64,000 bases of DNA from WJKG01 sp964627305 (GTDB lineage Bacteria > Zixibacteria > MSB-5A5 > GN15 > FEB-12): NCBI GenBank assembly GCA_964627305.1, contig CAZVHP010000001.1, forward strand, positions 310,001-374,000, in the 5' to 3' direction. This document shows, piece by piece, positions 25,405-34,225 of this stretch; positions within the stretch are counted from its first letter, which is position 1, and each line of letters opens with the position of its first letter. A model generated the notes under the pieces. The model was not told the origin of the DNA. It saw nothing but the letters and a program-made list of their open reading frames with translations, and did not search any database. Position numbers and translations under genes: made by a program.

Positions 25405-25780
25405 CATGCCGAAAATCATCATTGGTCTGGTCGTCTTCCTGATGCTGATCGGTTTCCCGATCTGGTACAACGTAGCCAATGACAGGGCCGGCTACGTACC
25501 GGAACTGGACAAGCCGACTAAAGGCGACCAGTGTGTTCGCGACACCGAGTGGATGCGAACCAACCACATGGACCTGCTTGACGAGTGGCGCGACCTCGTC
25601 GTGCGCGACCAGCAGCGCTTCGAATCCAATCAGGTCTCGCCCCAGATGGAAATGAGCCTGTCCAACACCTGCATGGACTGCCATTCCAACATGTCCGCCT
25701 TTTGTGACCGTTGCCACGACTACATGGGCGTGCAACCATACTGCTGGGATTGTCACATCGAACCTCAGGAGGCAATCTGA
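25397..25780 (+). CDS. dsrJ: DsrJ, periplasmic triheme cytochrome c
   Basis: 127 aa; AAGGAGG lies 9 bases before ATG 25397. An N-terminal uncleaved signal/anchor (about 5-25) precedes three CxxCH sites: CMDCH (92-96), CDRCH (103-107) and CWDCH (116-120). Cys46 in DQCVRDTEWMRTNH matches the unusual cysteine heme ligand known in DsrJ of purple sulfur bacteria. It works at the periplasmic face together with DsrO and DsrP. The stop overlaps the dsrO ATG (ATGA). Confidence 0.95.
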   Translation: MNDMPKIIIGLVVFLMLIGFPIWYNVANDRAGYVPELDKPTKGDQCVRDTEWMRTNHMDLLDEWRDLVVRDQQRFESNQVSPQMEMSLSNTCMDCHSNMSAFCDRCHDYMGVQPYCWDCHIEPQEAI

Positions 25781-26580
25781 TGGGCATTGATCGACGAAAA
25801 TTCCTGCAAGTATCAGGGCTGACAATGCTGGGATTCGCGGCCGGTTCACCTGCCAGGGTGTTCTCACAGGAAGACAGTATTCTGGTTGATTCGGTGACGA
25901 CCGGCGATGGCACCATCACACCGGTCGTTGGCAGCCGGTGGGCAATGGTTGTCGACCTGAAGAAATGCAAGGACGATGGGGGTGAGAATTGCCGCGACTG
26001 TATGCTCGCCTGTCACGAGGTGCACAACGTCCCGCAGTTCGATGATCCCCACGATGAAATCAAGTGGATCTGGAAGGAATCCTTCCACGGCACTTTCCAC
26101 TCCCAGGAACACGAATTCCTCAGCGAGGATATCACCCACGCAAATGTGCCGGTGCTGTGCAATCACTGTGACCGTCCACCCTGCGTCCGTGTCTGTCCGA
26201 CCAAGGCAACCTGGAAGCGTAAGTCCGATGGTATCGTCATGATGGACATGCACCGCTGCATCGGCTGTCGCTACTGCATTGTCGCGTGTCCCTATGGAGC
26301 GCGGAGCTTCAACTTCCGGGATCCGCGACCGCGGATAGAAAAGGTCAACCCCAGGTTTCCGACCCGCATGCGCGGTGTGGTGGAGAAATGCAACTTCTGT
26401 GCTGAGCGCCTTGCCGTCGGTAAGATGCCGGCCTGTGTCGAGGCTTGCAAGCACGGCGCCCTCAAGTTCGGCGATCTGGAAGACCCCAACAGCGAGGTGC
26501 GTCAACTGCTGAAAGACAACTTCACCATCCGGCGGAGACCCGAACTTGGTACCCAGCCGCAAGTGTACTACCTGGTGTGA
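25780..26580 (+). CDS. dsrO: DsrO, periplasmic ferredoxin-like iron-sulfur subunit
   Basis: 266 aa. A Tat signal (DRRKFLQVSGLTMLGFAAG) shows export of a folded Fe-S protein. Cys groups are CRDCMLAC, CNHCDRPPCVRVCP, CIGCRYCIVACP and CNFCAERLAVGKMPACVEAC, as in DmsB/NrfC-type polyferredoxins. It bridges DsrJ and the membrane subunit DsrP. The start with GGAGG upstream overlaps the dsrJ stop. This matches DsrO in size and position. Confidence 0.94.
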   Translation: MGIDRRKFLQVSGLTMLGFAAGSPARVFSQEDSILVDSVTTGDGTITPVVGSRWAMVVDLKKCKDDGGENCRDCMLACHEVHNVPQFDDPHDEIKWIWKESFHGTFHSQEHEFLSEDITHANVPVLCNHCDRPPCVRVCPTKATWKRKSDGIVMMDMHRCIGCRYCIVACPYGARSFNFRDPRPRIEKVNPRFPTRMRGVVEKCNFCAERLAVGKMPACVEACKHGALKFGDLEDPNSEVRQLLKDNFTIRRRPELGTQPQVYYLV

Positions 26581-26598
26581 ACATGAGGGTGATTCGAT

Positions 26599-27762
26599 AT
26601 GATTGAAAAAGCACTCACTGGAAGTAAACGCTACTGGGGATGGATCGGCTTTCTGATGATCTTCATCATCATCGGGACGCTCTTCTATATCCGCCAGTAT
26701 CAAGTCGGTCTCGGGATAACCGGCCTCAGCCGCGATGTCCCCTGGGGCTTCTATATCGCACAGTTCACCTTTCTCGTTGGTGTTGCTGCTTCGGCTGTGA
26801 TGGTCGTACTGCCGTACTACCTCCACAACTACAAGGCCTTCGGCAAGATCACCGTACTGGGAGAATTCGTCGCCATCTCCTCGGTCATTATGTGTATGAC
26901 CTTCATTTTCGTGGATATGGGCCAGCCCTTCCGCATCCTGAACGTCTTCTTGCACCCAACTCCGAATTCCCTCATGTTCTGGGATACTATCGTGCTCTCA
27001 GGATACCTTGTGCTGAACGTACTCATCTCCTACGCCACGTTCTCGTCGGAGCGCAAGGGCATTGCGCCGCCGAAGTGGATCAAGCCCTTCATCATCCTGT
27101 CCATCCCGTGGGCGGTCAGTATTCATACCGTCACGGCTTTTCTCTACTCCGGACTCGAGGGCCGTGCCTTCTGGCTGACAGCCATTCTGGCCCCGCGCTT
27201 CCTCGCCTCGGCTTTTGCCGCCGGACCGGCACTGCTTATCATTCTGGTGCTCATTGTCCGTAAGGTCAGCCGGTTGCAGATCGATGATGAACCAATCCGC
27301 AAACTCGGCGTGATTGTCGCCTATGCTATGGCTGTGAATGTCTTCTTCGTCCTCATGGAAGTCTTCACGGGCATTTACAGTGACATCCCCGAGCACATTC
27401 ACCACTTCGAATATCTCTACCTTGGCCTTGAGGGCTACAGCAAACTGGCGCCCTGGATGTGGGTCTCCAGTATTCTCGCGGTATTCTCGCTGGTGCTGTT
27501 GCTGGTGCCGCGCTACCGCAACAACCTGAACATCCTCGTCGTCGCCTGTGTGGCGGTATTCGTGTCGCTCTGGATCGACAAGGGCCTGGGCATGGTAGTT
27601 ACCGGTTTTGTCCCTAATCCAATGGGACACATCACCGAGTACTGGCCGACCGTGCCTGAGTTCTTCATCACGCTCGCCATTTATGCCCTCGGAGCATTGA
27701 TACTGACAGTTCTGTACAAGGTCGTCATCTCCATCCGTGAACAGGTGGCCGGGTATCATTAA
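26599..27762 (+). CDS. dsrP: DsrP, NrfD-like quinone-interacting membrane subunit
   Basis: 387 aa integral membrane protein with about ten hydrophobic segments, starting with a short cytoplasmic N-terminus and WIGFLMIFIIIGTLFYI. NrfD-family signatures include PWGFYIAQFTFLVGVAASAVMV and FLHPTPNSLMFWDTIVLSGYL. It exchanges electrons between the quinone pool and DsrO/DsrJ, and ends the rsbRD-dsrMKJOP unit. Two hairpins follow in the gap after the stop. Confidence 0.94.
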   Translation: MIEKALTGSKRYWGWIGFLMIFIIIGTLFYIRQYQVGLGITGLSRDVPWGFYIAQFTFLVGVAASAVMVVLPYYLHNYKAFGKITVLGEFVAISSVIMCMTFIFVDMGQPFRILNVFLHPTPNSLMFWDTIVLSGYLVLNVLISYATFSSERKGIAPPKWIKPFIILSIPWAVSIHTVTAFLYSGLEGRAFWLTAILAPRFLASAFAAGPALLIILVLIVRKVSRLQIDDEPIRKLGVIVAYAMAVNVFFVLMEVFTGIYSDIPEHIHHFEYLYLGLEGYSKLAPWMWVSSILAVFSLVLLLVPRYRNNLNILVVACVAVFVSLWIDKGLGMVVTGFVPNPMGHITEYWPTVPEFFITLAIYALGALILTVLYKVVISIREQVAGYH

Positions 27763-27797
27763 TGGTTAGATGATCCGCGACTTGACAACAAGCGGCA

Positions 27798-27872
27798 ACG
27801 GTCATTACTTGACCGTGCATTGACAAGAACAGGTGAGACTACACGGGGTGGGGTTGTCATGCTGACAGCCCC
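27798..27872 (+). other. Two hairpins between dsrP and the FAD/rhodanese gene
   Basis: First: ACGGTCA and TGACCGT (27798-27804, 27810-27816) with a 5-base loop. Second: GGGGTTGTCA and TGACAGCCCC (27850-27859, 27863-27872), a 10-bp stem with one G-T pair and a 3-base loop, ending 8 bases before ATG 27881. Neither has a T run. They could be weak terminators of the dsrMKJOP transcript or could limit translation of the next gene, which lacks a visible ribosome-binding site. Confidence 0.45.
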
Positions 27873-27880
27873 GCCTTCGC

Positions 27881-29590
27881 ATGAATATGACACGGCATAC
27901 TGACATCGCAGTTATCGGCGGCGTTGCCGCCGGCCCCAAGACCGCAGCGGTGCTGGCCCGACGCCTGACCGATCGGAAGATCACCATCTTCCAGCGCGAG
28001 AAGCTCATCTCCTATGGCACCTGCGGCCTGCCGTATTTCGCCTCCGGCGATATTGACTCCTTTCAGGAGCTCATCGCCACCAGCTATGACACCCCACGAG
28101 ATACAGAATTCTTCCGATGCACCAAGGGGGTCGAGGTGCTCACTGAAACCGAGGTGACACGCATAGACCGCGAGTCCAGAACTCTGACCGTCAATTGCCT
28201 TGCCGATGGCTCCCGCCAGAGCTACACCTATGAAACCCTTGTCCTGGCCACCGGCGCCACCCCTGTCCCGCCTCCCTTTGCTTGCGACACTGCCGGGAAT
28301 ATCCGCTCGTTCACCCGGCCTGAGGACGCTATCAGTTTCCGCAAGGCGGCACAAACCGGGCAAATCGGCAGCGTGATCATCATCGGCGGGGGTTTTATCG
28401 GCTGCGAACTCGCCGAGGCATGCGCCGGCTTGTGGGGAATCGAAACAACTCTCGTCGAAATGCAGGACTCCCTGCTGCCGTATGTTCTTGACCCCGAAAT
28501 GGCCCGACTGGTGCAAAATGAAATGGAACGACAGCAAGTCGCCGTCAGGCTGTCCTCGCAGGTCGAGAAGGTCTCTGCTACCGATGATGGTGCCATCGTT
28601 TCTCTCAAAGGCGGCGAAACCATGACCGCCGATTTCGTTTTCCTCTGCCTTGGCGTGAGGCCCGAAGTTACACTGGCCAAAGAGTGCGGCCTGACGCTCG
28701 GCCAGACCGGCGCTATTCTCGTTGACAGTCATCTCCGCACTTCCGATCCGCACATCTTTGCCGGCGGCGACTGCATCGAGTCAACCAACCTGATCAGCGG
28801 CCGCAAGATGTACCTGCCAATGGGATCTCTGGCCAATCGCCAGGGACGCGTGATTGCCGAGAACATCGCAGGAAATGACTGCGAATCCCCGGCCGTGACC
28901 GGTGCTTTCCTTGTGAAGGTGTTCGAACGCAATGTGGGCGCTGTGGGATTGTCCGAGAAACTGGCAGCCCGCGACAACATCCCGCACCGCGCCGTCTGGG
29001 GAAGCTTCCCGGACAAGCCGGACTATTACCCGGAAAGCAAGACAATTGCTGTCAAACTCGTCTACAACCCGCAATCAATGCAACTGCTCGGGCTTCAGGC
29101 AGTGGGGGAGGGGGACGTTTGCCGACGCGTCGATGTTGTCTCAGCGCTGCTGCGCCAGCGCGCACGAGTCGCCGACCTGCTCGACTTCGAGCACGGCTAC
29201 GCACCTCCATACTCGGAGGCTATAGATCCGCTGTACCATCTTGCTGCTATGATTCAGGCACAGGAACAAGCAGGGCTCGTCTTTGCCTCGCCCCAGTTTA
29301 CGACCAAACCTGACGACTGCTTTCAGTGGCTGGATGTCAGGGAGGATTTCGAGTCCGAGGCTATCCCGATTCCCTCAATCGACGCGCACGCGGTTGTCCG
29401 CATCCCCCTGAACGAGCTGCGCGAACAGCTCGACAGGCTGGACCCCCGACGTCCGGTCATCATCGTTTGCCAGCGTGGCCCGCGTGCCTATCAGGCGGCC
29501 CGTCTCCTGAGGCACAACGGCTTCGATGAAGTGTGTATTCTCGGCGGCGGCGCTGAAGGTGCCGACTGGCCCAAACAGACTAAGAACTGA
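27881..29590 (+). CDS. CoA-disulfide/persulfide reductase-like FAD oxidoreductase fused to rhodanese
   Basis: 569 aa. N-terminal FAD motif IAVIGGVAAGPKTAAVLARR, redox Cys in ISYGTCGLPYF, NAD(P)H motif IIIGGGFIGCELAEACAG, and FAGGDC make it a pyridine nucleotide-disulfide oxidoreductase of the CoADR/Npsr group. A C-terminal rhodanese domain (about 470-565) has a catalytic Cys in VCQRGPRAYQAARLL. Relatives reduce CoA disulfide, persulfides or polysulfide with NAD(P)H. Next to dsrMKJOP it may handle zero-valent sulfur or persulfides, which is inference. Start is ATG 27881 or 27887. Confidence 0.82.
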   Translation: MNMTRHTDIAVIGGVAAGPKTAAVLARRLTDRKITIFQREKLISYGTCGLPYFASGDIDSFQELIATSYDTPRDTEFFRCTKGVEVLTETEVTRIDRESRTLTVNCLADGSRQSYTYETLVLATGATPVPPPFACDTAGNIRSFTRPEDAISFRKAAQTGQIGSVIIIGGGFIGCELAEACAGLWGIETTLVEMQDSLLPYVLDPEMARLVQNEMERQQVAVRLSSQVEKVSATDDGAIVSLKGGETMTADFVFLCLGVRPEVTLAKECGLTLGQTGAILVDSHLRTSDPHIFAGGDCIESTNLISGRKMYLPMGSLANRQGRVIAENIAGNDCESPAVTGAFLVKVFERNVGAVGLSEKLAARDNIPHRAVWGSFPDKPDYYPESKTIAVKLVYNPQSMQLLGLQAVGEGDVCRRVDVVSALLRQRARVADLLDFEHGYAPPYSEAIDPLYHLAAMIQAQEQAGLVFASPQFTTKPDDCFQWLDVREDFESEAIPIPSIDAHAVVRIPLNELREQLDRLDPRRPVIIVCQRGPRAYQAARLLRHNGFDEVCILGGGAEGADWPKQTKN

Positions 29591-29604
29591 CAAGGTATTA
29601 CCTG

Positions 29605-30816
29605 ATGTCCATTGCACCCTGGCAACTGGTCCTCTGCGGGATCAACCACAAATCCTCCTCGCTCGAACAGCGAGAGCCGATGCAGCTCGGTGTCGAGGAT
29701 GTCCCTGCCGCGCTCAGTGTCTGGGCCGACCAGCCCGGTGTCTATGAGGGTGTCATCGTCTCTACCTGCAACCGCGTCGAATTCTACTCCGTCCTCAGCC
29801 GAGAGCTCGATCCTTTTCAGAGCCTCGTATCGTTCTATCGCCGTTTCCGTGACCTCGACTTGATGCCCCTTCGGGACTGCCTCTATGTCCGCAAAGGTCG
29901 TCACGTCGCCGCCCACATCTTCCGCGTGGCCGCCGGTCTGGATTCGATGGTGCTTGGCGAAAACCAGATCGTCGGCCAGCTCAAGGAAGCCTATTCCTCC
30001 GCCTGTCACATCAAGACCGCCGGCAAGATGATGCACCGCTTGTTTCACCAGGCCTTTCGCGTCGCCAAGCAGGTCCGCACCGACACCGAAATGGGCCGCG
30101 GGGCCTGCTCGGTCTCCAGCGCCGCCATCGACCTCCTTCGGGAACGCGCTGCCGATATGCCCCACCCCGCCGTGCTGTTTGTCGGAGTCAACCAGATGAT
30201 CAAGCTCGCCGCCACCAATTTCAGCCAGAGTCACCACTCACGGCTCATGTTTGCCAACCGTACTCCCGAGAAGGCCCTCGCTATGGCCGCCGCCTTTCAC
30301 GGGACAGGACACGGTCTTGACGAGCTTGAGGATCTTCTGCCTCAGGCGGATATCCTGATCAGTTGCACCGGCTCTTCACAGCCGGTCATTACTCGCGAGA
30401 TGATTGAACGCTTCACTCGTCAGCACCCCGGGCGCCGCCTGTTGGCCGCTGATCTGGCCATCCCGCGCGACATTGATGCCGACCGCGATTACGACGGAGC
30501 TATCGAGGTGCACGATCTGGAAAGCATCAAGTCCTTCGTCGCTCAACAGCGACAACGTCGCGAGGCAGCCATCCCCGCCGCCGAGAGGATCATCGAGTTG
30601 CGCCTCGGCGAGTTCAGCTACTGGTACAACCACGCCATCCATGAATCAACGTTCGAAGGAATGAGCCACTCGTTCGAGCAGATCCGCCGCGAGGAGCTTG
30701 ATCCCGTTCTTGAATCACTGCCCCTTGATCAGCGGGAAGCTGTCGAGAAAGCATCCCGCCGACTGGTCGAACGACTACTGCGAATGAAATCCCGCCAAAG
30801 CGGCGACGAAACCTGA
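29605..30816 (+). CDS. hemA: Glutamyl-tRNA reductase
   Basis: 403 aa. It forms glutamate-1-semialdehyde from glutamyl-tRNA, the first step of C5 tetrapyrrole synthesis. Motifs are GINHKSSSLEQRE at the N-terminus, catalytic Cys55 in STCNRVEFY, LGENQIVGQLKEAY, NADPH domain with VLFVGVNQMIKLAATNF and FANRT, and the C-terminal dimerisation helix. The canonical GxGxM(A/G)xL of the nucleotide loop reads GVNQMIKLA, a visible deviation. It is 14 bases behind the FAD/rhodanese gene and opens a siroheme-precursor group that continues to hemB. Confidence 0.93.
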   Translation: MSIAPWQLVLCGINHKSSSLEQREPMQLGVEDVPAALSVWADQPGVYEGVIVSTCNRVEFYSVLSRELDPFQSLVSFYRRFRDLDLMPLRDCLYVRKGRHVAAHIFRVAAGLDSMVLGENQIVGQLKEAYSSACHIKTAGKMMHRLFHQAFRVAKQVRTDTEMGRGACSVSSAAIDLLRERAADMPHPAVLFVGVNQMIKLAATNFSQSHHSRLMFANRTPEKALAMAAAFHGTGHGLDELEDLLPQADILISCTGSSQPVITREMIERFTRQHPGRRLLAADLAIPRDIDADRDYDGAIEVHDLESIKSFVAQQRQRREAAIPAAERIIELRLGEFSYWYNHAIHESTFEGMSHSFEQIRREELDPVLESLPLDQREAVEKASRRLVERLLRMKSRQSGDET

Positions 30817-30833
30817 GCACAGGAGGATACCCG

Positions 30834-31481
30834 GTGTCCAACAAATACATGCCTATCAACATCGCTATGAACGATCGCAAATGTCTCGTCGTTGGCGGGG
30901 GTAACGTTGCCCTGCGCAAAGTCGACTCCCTGCTCAGGTACGAGGGCTGTCCGGTCACTGTCGTGGCACCCGAAGTTGTCGACAAGATCCGGTACTATGC
31001 CGAGCGCAGTCTCATCACTCTTCACGAACGACCCTACAAGTCTCCTGAGGCGATAGACTATGGCATGGTGATCGCCGCGACCGATGACACCACGGTCAGC
31101 GAGGAAGTCTTCGCCGATTGTCGTACCCACGGCATCCTTGTCAATGTTGCCGATGTCCCCAGGCTGTGCGATTTCACGTTTCCCGCAACCGTTCAGCGCG
31201 GCTGTCTCACCGTTGCCATTTCAACCGATGGCAGAGCGCCGTTCATGTCCAGTCACCTCAAAGCCATTCTCGACACCATCTTCCCGGAGCACTGGTCGAA
31301 GCTCATGAACCTCGCCGCGGACTTCCGTACCCGGGTGCTCAACGCACTCCCCGATGATTTCGAGGCCCGCACAAGATGCTTCGAGCGCTTCGTCAACGCC
31401 GACTGGAAAACCATGCTGCAGGACATGTCCGCTGAGGAACTGTCGCTTGAGCTGGACCGCATGATTGAGCGGCCGGAGTAG
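30834..31481 (+). CDS. Precorrin-2 dehydrogenase (SirC/Met8-like, CysG N-terminal type)
   Basis: 215 aa from GTG 30834 preceded by AGGAGG. NAD-binding motif VVGGGNVALRKVDSLLRYEG, then RPYKSPEAIDYGMVIAATDD and NVADVPRLCDFTFPATVQRGCLTVAISTDGRAPFMSS, typical of CysG N-terminal enzymes that oxidise precorrin-2 to sirohydrochlorin. No methyltransferase domain is attached; that activity is in the next gene. Iron insertion may be done by the same protein or by a chelatase outside the window. Confidence 0.9.
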   Translation: MSNKYMPINIAMNDRKCLVVGGGNVALRKVDSLLRYEGCPVTVVAPEVVDKIRYYAERSLITLHERPYKSPEAIDYGMVIAATDDTTVSEEVFADCRTHGILVNVADVPRLCDFTFPATVQRGCLTVAISTDGRAPFMSSHLKAILDTIFPEHWSKLMNLAADFRTRVLNALPDDFEARTRCFERFVNADWKTMLQDMSAEELSLELDRMIERPE

Positions 31482-31576
31482 CTGCCCTGCCAGCGACCAC
31501 TGGCGGTCGGCCCCACACAATTGCTCCCCACAATTGCATTGTGCATTCGCCTGATCGGCATTACTTTAGTGCCACT

Positions 31577-33139
31577 ATGAGCGCAAACACAACGGGAACA
31601 GTCTACCTGCTTGGTGCCGGCCCCGGTGATCCGGAGCTTATCACCATGAAAGCCAGGCACTTACTCGTCTCGGCCGATGCCGTCGTCTACGACAACCTCG
31701 TCGCCGATGAACTTGTTGTCACCCTGCCCGCCACCATCGAACGCTACTATGTCGGCAAAAGGCCCGGATCGGTCTGCAATTCGCAGGAAGATATCAACGC
31801 CCTCCTGGTGCGCCTTGCCAAAGAAGGCAAGACGGTCGCCCGTCTCAAGGGGGCCGATCCGCTTATCTTCGGACGCGGGGGAGAGGAAGCCCGCTTCCTC
31901 AGAGAACACGGCATCCCGTTTGTCATCGTACCGGGCATTACCGCCGGAATCGCCGCACCTGCCTATGCCGGTATCCCCTGCACGGATCGCGAACGAGCCT
32001 CCTATGTCGTCTTCGCTACCGGGCACCCCTCCCGCGAGAAGTCGGCCAGTTCTGTACCGTGGGATTGGGTGGCTCAGGCCACGACGGGAACCGTTGTCAT
32101 CTACATGGGCGTTGCCCAGGCCGAGGACGTTATGCGTAGGCTGACCAACGCCGGTATGCCCCCCGATCATCCCGCTGCCGTCATCGAGCGCGGTACCTAT
32201 CCCACCCAGCGTGTCGTCAAGTCGACGGTGGCAGAATTGCCTCGGGCCATGAAGCGAGAGCACATCAAGGCACCTGCCATCATTATCCTCGGCCGCGTGA
32301 TTGAGGTACAGCCCTGGCTCCGCTGGTGGGACAACCTTCCCCTCATGGGTAAGCGCATCCTTGTGACCCGACCTGTCCATCAGGCCCACGATATGTACCA
32401 GTCTCTGCGCGAGCTTGGCGCCGAAGTCATGCCATACCCCACTATCACTGTCAATGAACACCACGACCGCAAGGTCTGGGACCACTTCCTCGCCCTTGAG
32501 CGCGACGGCTGGCTCGTCTTTACCAGTGAGAACGGTGTCAACTTCTTCATGAAGCAGTTCTTCGAGCATGTCGATGACGTACGAAGCCTCGCTCGCTTCA
32601 AGCTCGCTGTCATCGGGACCGGCACCATGCGGGCACTCGAGCAGTATCACCTTCGACCTGATTTTGTACCCACCAAACAGACCGGCGAGGGGTTTGCCGA
32701 GGAGTTGGTGAGGTTCGCCGATTTCAATGGTGTCAATGTCGTCCGCGTGCGCGGCAATCTTGCCTTCAGCAACGTCGAGGATGCTTTGCGTGACGTTGGT
32801 GCCCACGTCATCACTCTGACCACCTACAACACCGAACTGAATACCTGGTCGCCTGACCACAAGGAAGCACTTCTGGAGCGTCCTCCCGATATCATCACGT
32901 TCACCAGTGGCACTACCTGTGACGGTCTGCTCGAGAATCTCACCACCGAGGAGCTTCGGCAGGTCACTGGGAGTGCCATCATTGCCTCCATTGGTCCAAC
33001 TACCACCCGGACTGTCGAGGCGCACGGCATGACAGTAACCATCGAGCCGAACACACATTCCATTCCCGCACTGATTGATGCCATCGTGCAGCACGCCAGC
33101 TCGGCCGCACCCGGAACCAACAAAGGAGAAGAGTCATGA
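31577..33139 (+). CDS. cobA-hemD: Fused uroporphyrinogen-III methyltransferase / uroporphyrinogen-III synthase
   Basis: 520 aa; ATG 31577 is preferred to an ATG 36 bases upstream because the SUMT domain begins at about residue 5. The N-terminal domain (about 5-250) has GAGPGDPELITMKA, GRGGEEARFL, PGITAGIAAPAYAGIP and MGVAQAEDVM, forming precorrin-2 from uroporphyrinogen III with SAM. The C-terminal half (about 258-510: GKRILVTRPVHQAHDMYQ, FTSENGV, AIIASIGPTTTRT) is uroporphyrinogen-III synthase. This fusion is common in anaerobes that make siroheme. It overlaps hemB by 4 bases. Confidence 0.93.
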   Translation: MSANTTGTVYLLGAGPGDPELITMKARHLLVSADAVVYDNLVADELVVTLPATIERYYVGKRPGSVCNSQEDINALLVRLAKEGKTVARLKGADPLIFGRGGEEARFLREHGIPFVIVPGITAGIAAPAYAGIPCTDRERASYVVFATGHPSREKSASSVPWDWVAQATTGTVVIYMGVAQAEDVMRRLTNAGMPPDHPAAVIERGTYPTQRVVKSTVAELPRAMKREHIKAPAIIILGRVIEVQPWLRWWDNLPLMGKRILVTRPVHQAHDMYQSLRELGAEVMPYPTITVNEHHDRKVWDHFLALERDGWLVFTSENGVNFFMKQFFEHVDDVRSLARFKLAVIGTGTMRALEQYHLRPDFVPTKQTGEGFAEELVRFADFNGVNVVRVRGNLAFSNVEDALRDVGAHVITLTTYNTELNTWSPDHKEALLERPPDIITFTSGTTCDGLLENLTTEELRQVTGSAIIASIGPTTTRTVEAHGMTVTIEPNTHSIPALIDAIVQHASSAAPGTNKGEES

Positions 33140-34107
33140 GTTTCCCTGAGGATCGTCCGCGACGTCTCCGCCAATCCGAGGCCGTCAGGCGTCTGGTCGC
33201 CGAAACCCGGCTATCGCCCGATGACTTCATATATCCTCTCTTTGTCTCCGAGACGCTCATAGCACCGGAGCCAGTTGCTTCCATGCCGGGCATTTACCGC
33301 TGGCCCCTCTCTGAGATCGCAACACAGGCACAAATGGCCTGGAACCTCGGAATTCCCGGCGTGCTCCTGTTCGGCATCCCCCGGCACAAGGACGCTTCCG
33401 GATCATCCTCACTGGCCGCCGATGGCATCGTGCAACAGGCCATCCGGCAGATCAAACAACTCTGCCCGGATCTACTGGTCATCAGCGACGTCTGTCTTTG
33501 CGAGTATACCGATCACGGGCACTGCGGGATTGTCAATGGCGGTGATGTGGATAACGATGCCACCCTGGATGTTCTCGCCCAGCAGGCCGTCAGTCATGCC
33601 TCGGCCGGAGTTGATTTCGTTGCTCCTTCAGATATGATGGACGGCCGCGTCGGTGTCATTCGTGACGCTCTCGACGAGAGCGGCTTCGACCAGGTCGGCA
33701 TCATGGCCTATTCGGCCAAGTACTGCTCCGCCTTCTACGGTCCCTTCCGCGAGGCGGCAGGCTCCGCTCCTCAGTTCGGCGACCGACGCACCTACCAGAT
33801 GGATCCGCCGAACACCGATGAGGCCCTGCGCGAAATCGCTGCTGATATCGAGGAAGGCGCCGATATCGTCATGGTCAAACCGGCCCTGGCATATCTCGAT
33901 GTCATCACCCGTTCCCGCGAGAGCTTCGCCGCTCCCCTTGCTGCATACAATGTCAGCGGCGAGTATGCTATGGTCAGGCTCGCGGCAGAACGCGGCTTGG
34001 CAGACGAACAACGCCTCGTGACGGAAGTGCTGACCAGCATCAAACGCGCCGGCGCCGACATCATCATCACCTATCACGCCCTGCAGGCCGCCCGGTGGCT
34101 CCGGTAG
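33136..34107 (+). CDS. hemB: Delta-aminolevulinic acid dehydratase (porphobilinogen synthase)
   Basis: 323 aa, normal length. It condenses two aminolevulinates to porphobilinogen. Visible parts are RPRRLRQSEAVRRLVAET, the metal-binding SDVCLCEYTDHGHCG, Lys in YSAKYCSAFYGPFREA, and the Schiff-base Lys in VMVKPALAYLDVI. The ATG overlaps the cobA-hemD stop. It is the last gene of the group; hemC (porphobilinogen deaminase), needed between hemB and hemD, is not in this window. Confidence 0.96.
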   Translation: MSFPEDRPRRLRQSEAVRRLVAETRLSPDDFIYPLFVSETLIAPEPVASMPGIYRWPLSEIATQAQMAWNLGIPGVLLFGIPRHKDASGSSSLAADGIVQQAIRQIKQLCPDLLVISDVCLCEYTDHGHCGIVNGGDVDNDATLDVLAQQAVSHASAGVDFVAPSDMMDGRVGVIRDALDESGFDQVGIMAYSAKYCSAFYGPFREAAGSAPQFGDRRTYQMDPPNTDEALREIAADIEEGADIVMVKPALAYLDVITRSRESFAAPLAAYNVSGEYAMVRLAAERGLADEQRLVTEVLTSIKRAGADIIITYHALQAARWLR

Positions 34108-34150
34108 CAGAGTGACAGCATATCGCCCCAGTATGCCCCAACAATAAGAA

Positions 34151-34180
34151 GACCCGCAGCCACCTTCGTGACTACGGGTC
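34151..34180. terminator. Convergent terminator between hemB and the ferritin-like gene
   Basis: GACCCGCAGCCAC and GTGACTACGGGTC pair with two mismatches around a 4-base loop. There is no good T run on the plus strand, but the minus strand continues TCTTCTTATT, so it fits better as the end of the minus-strand transcript. Confidence 0.45.
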
Positions 34181-34225
34181 CAGTGAACTGATACGCACTC
34201 TGATATGCCCTAAACGTACCCGCGC

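Noticed and set aside
31661..33094. Minus-strand open frame opposite cobA-hemD
   Set aside because: Antisense shadow; no ribosome-binding site or motif, and the sense strand encodes a clear enzyme.
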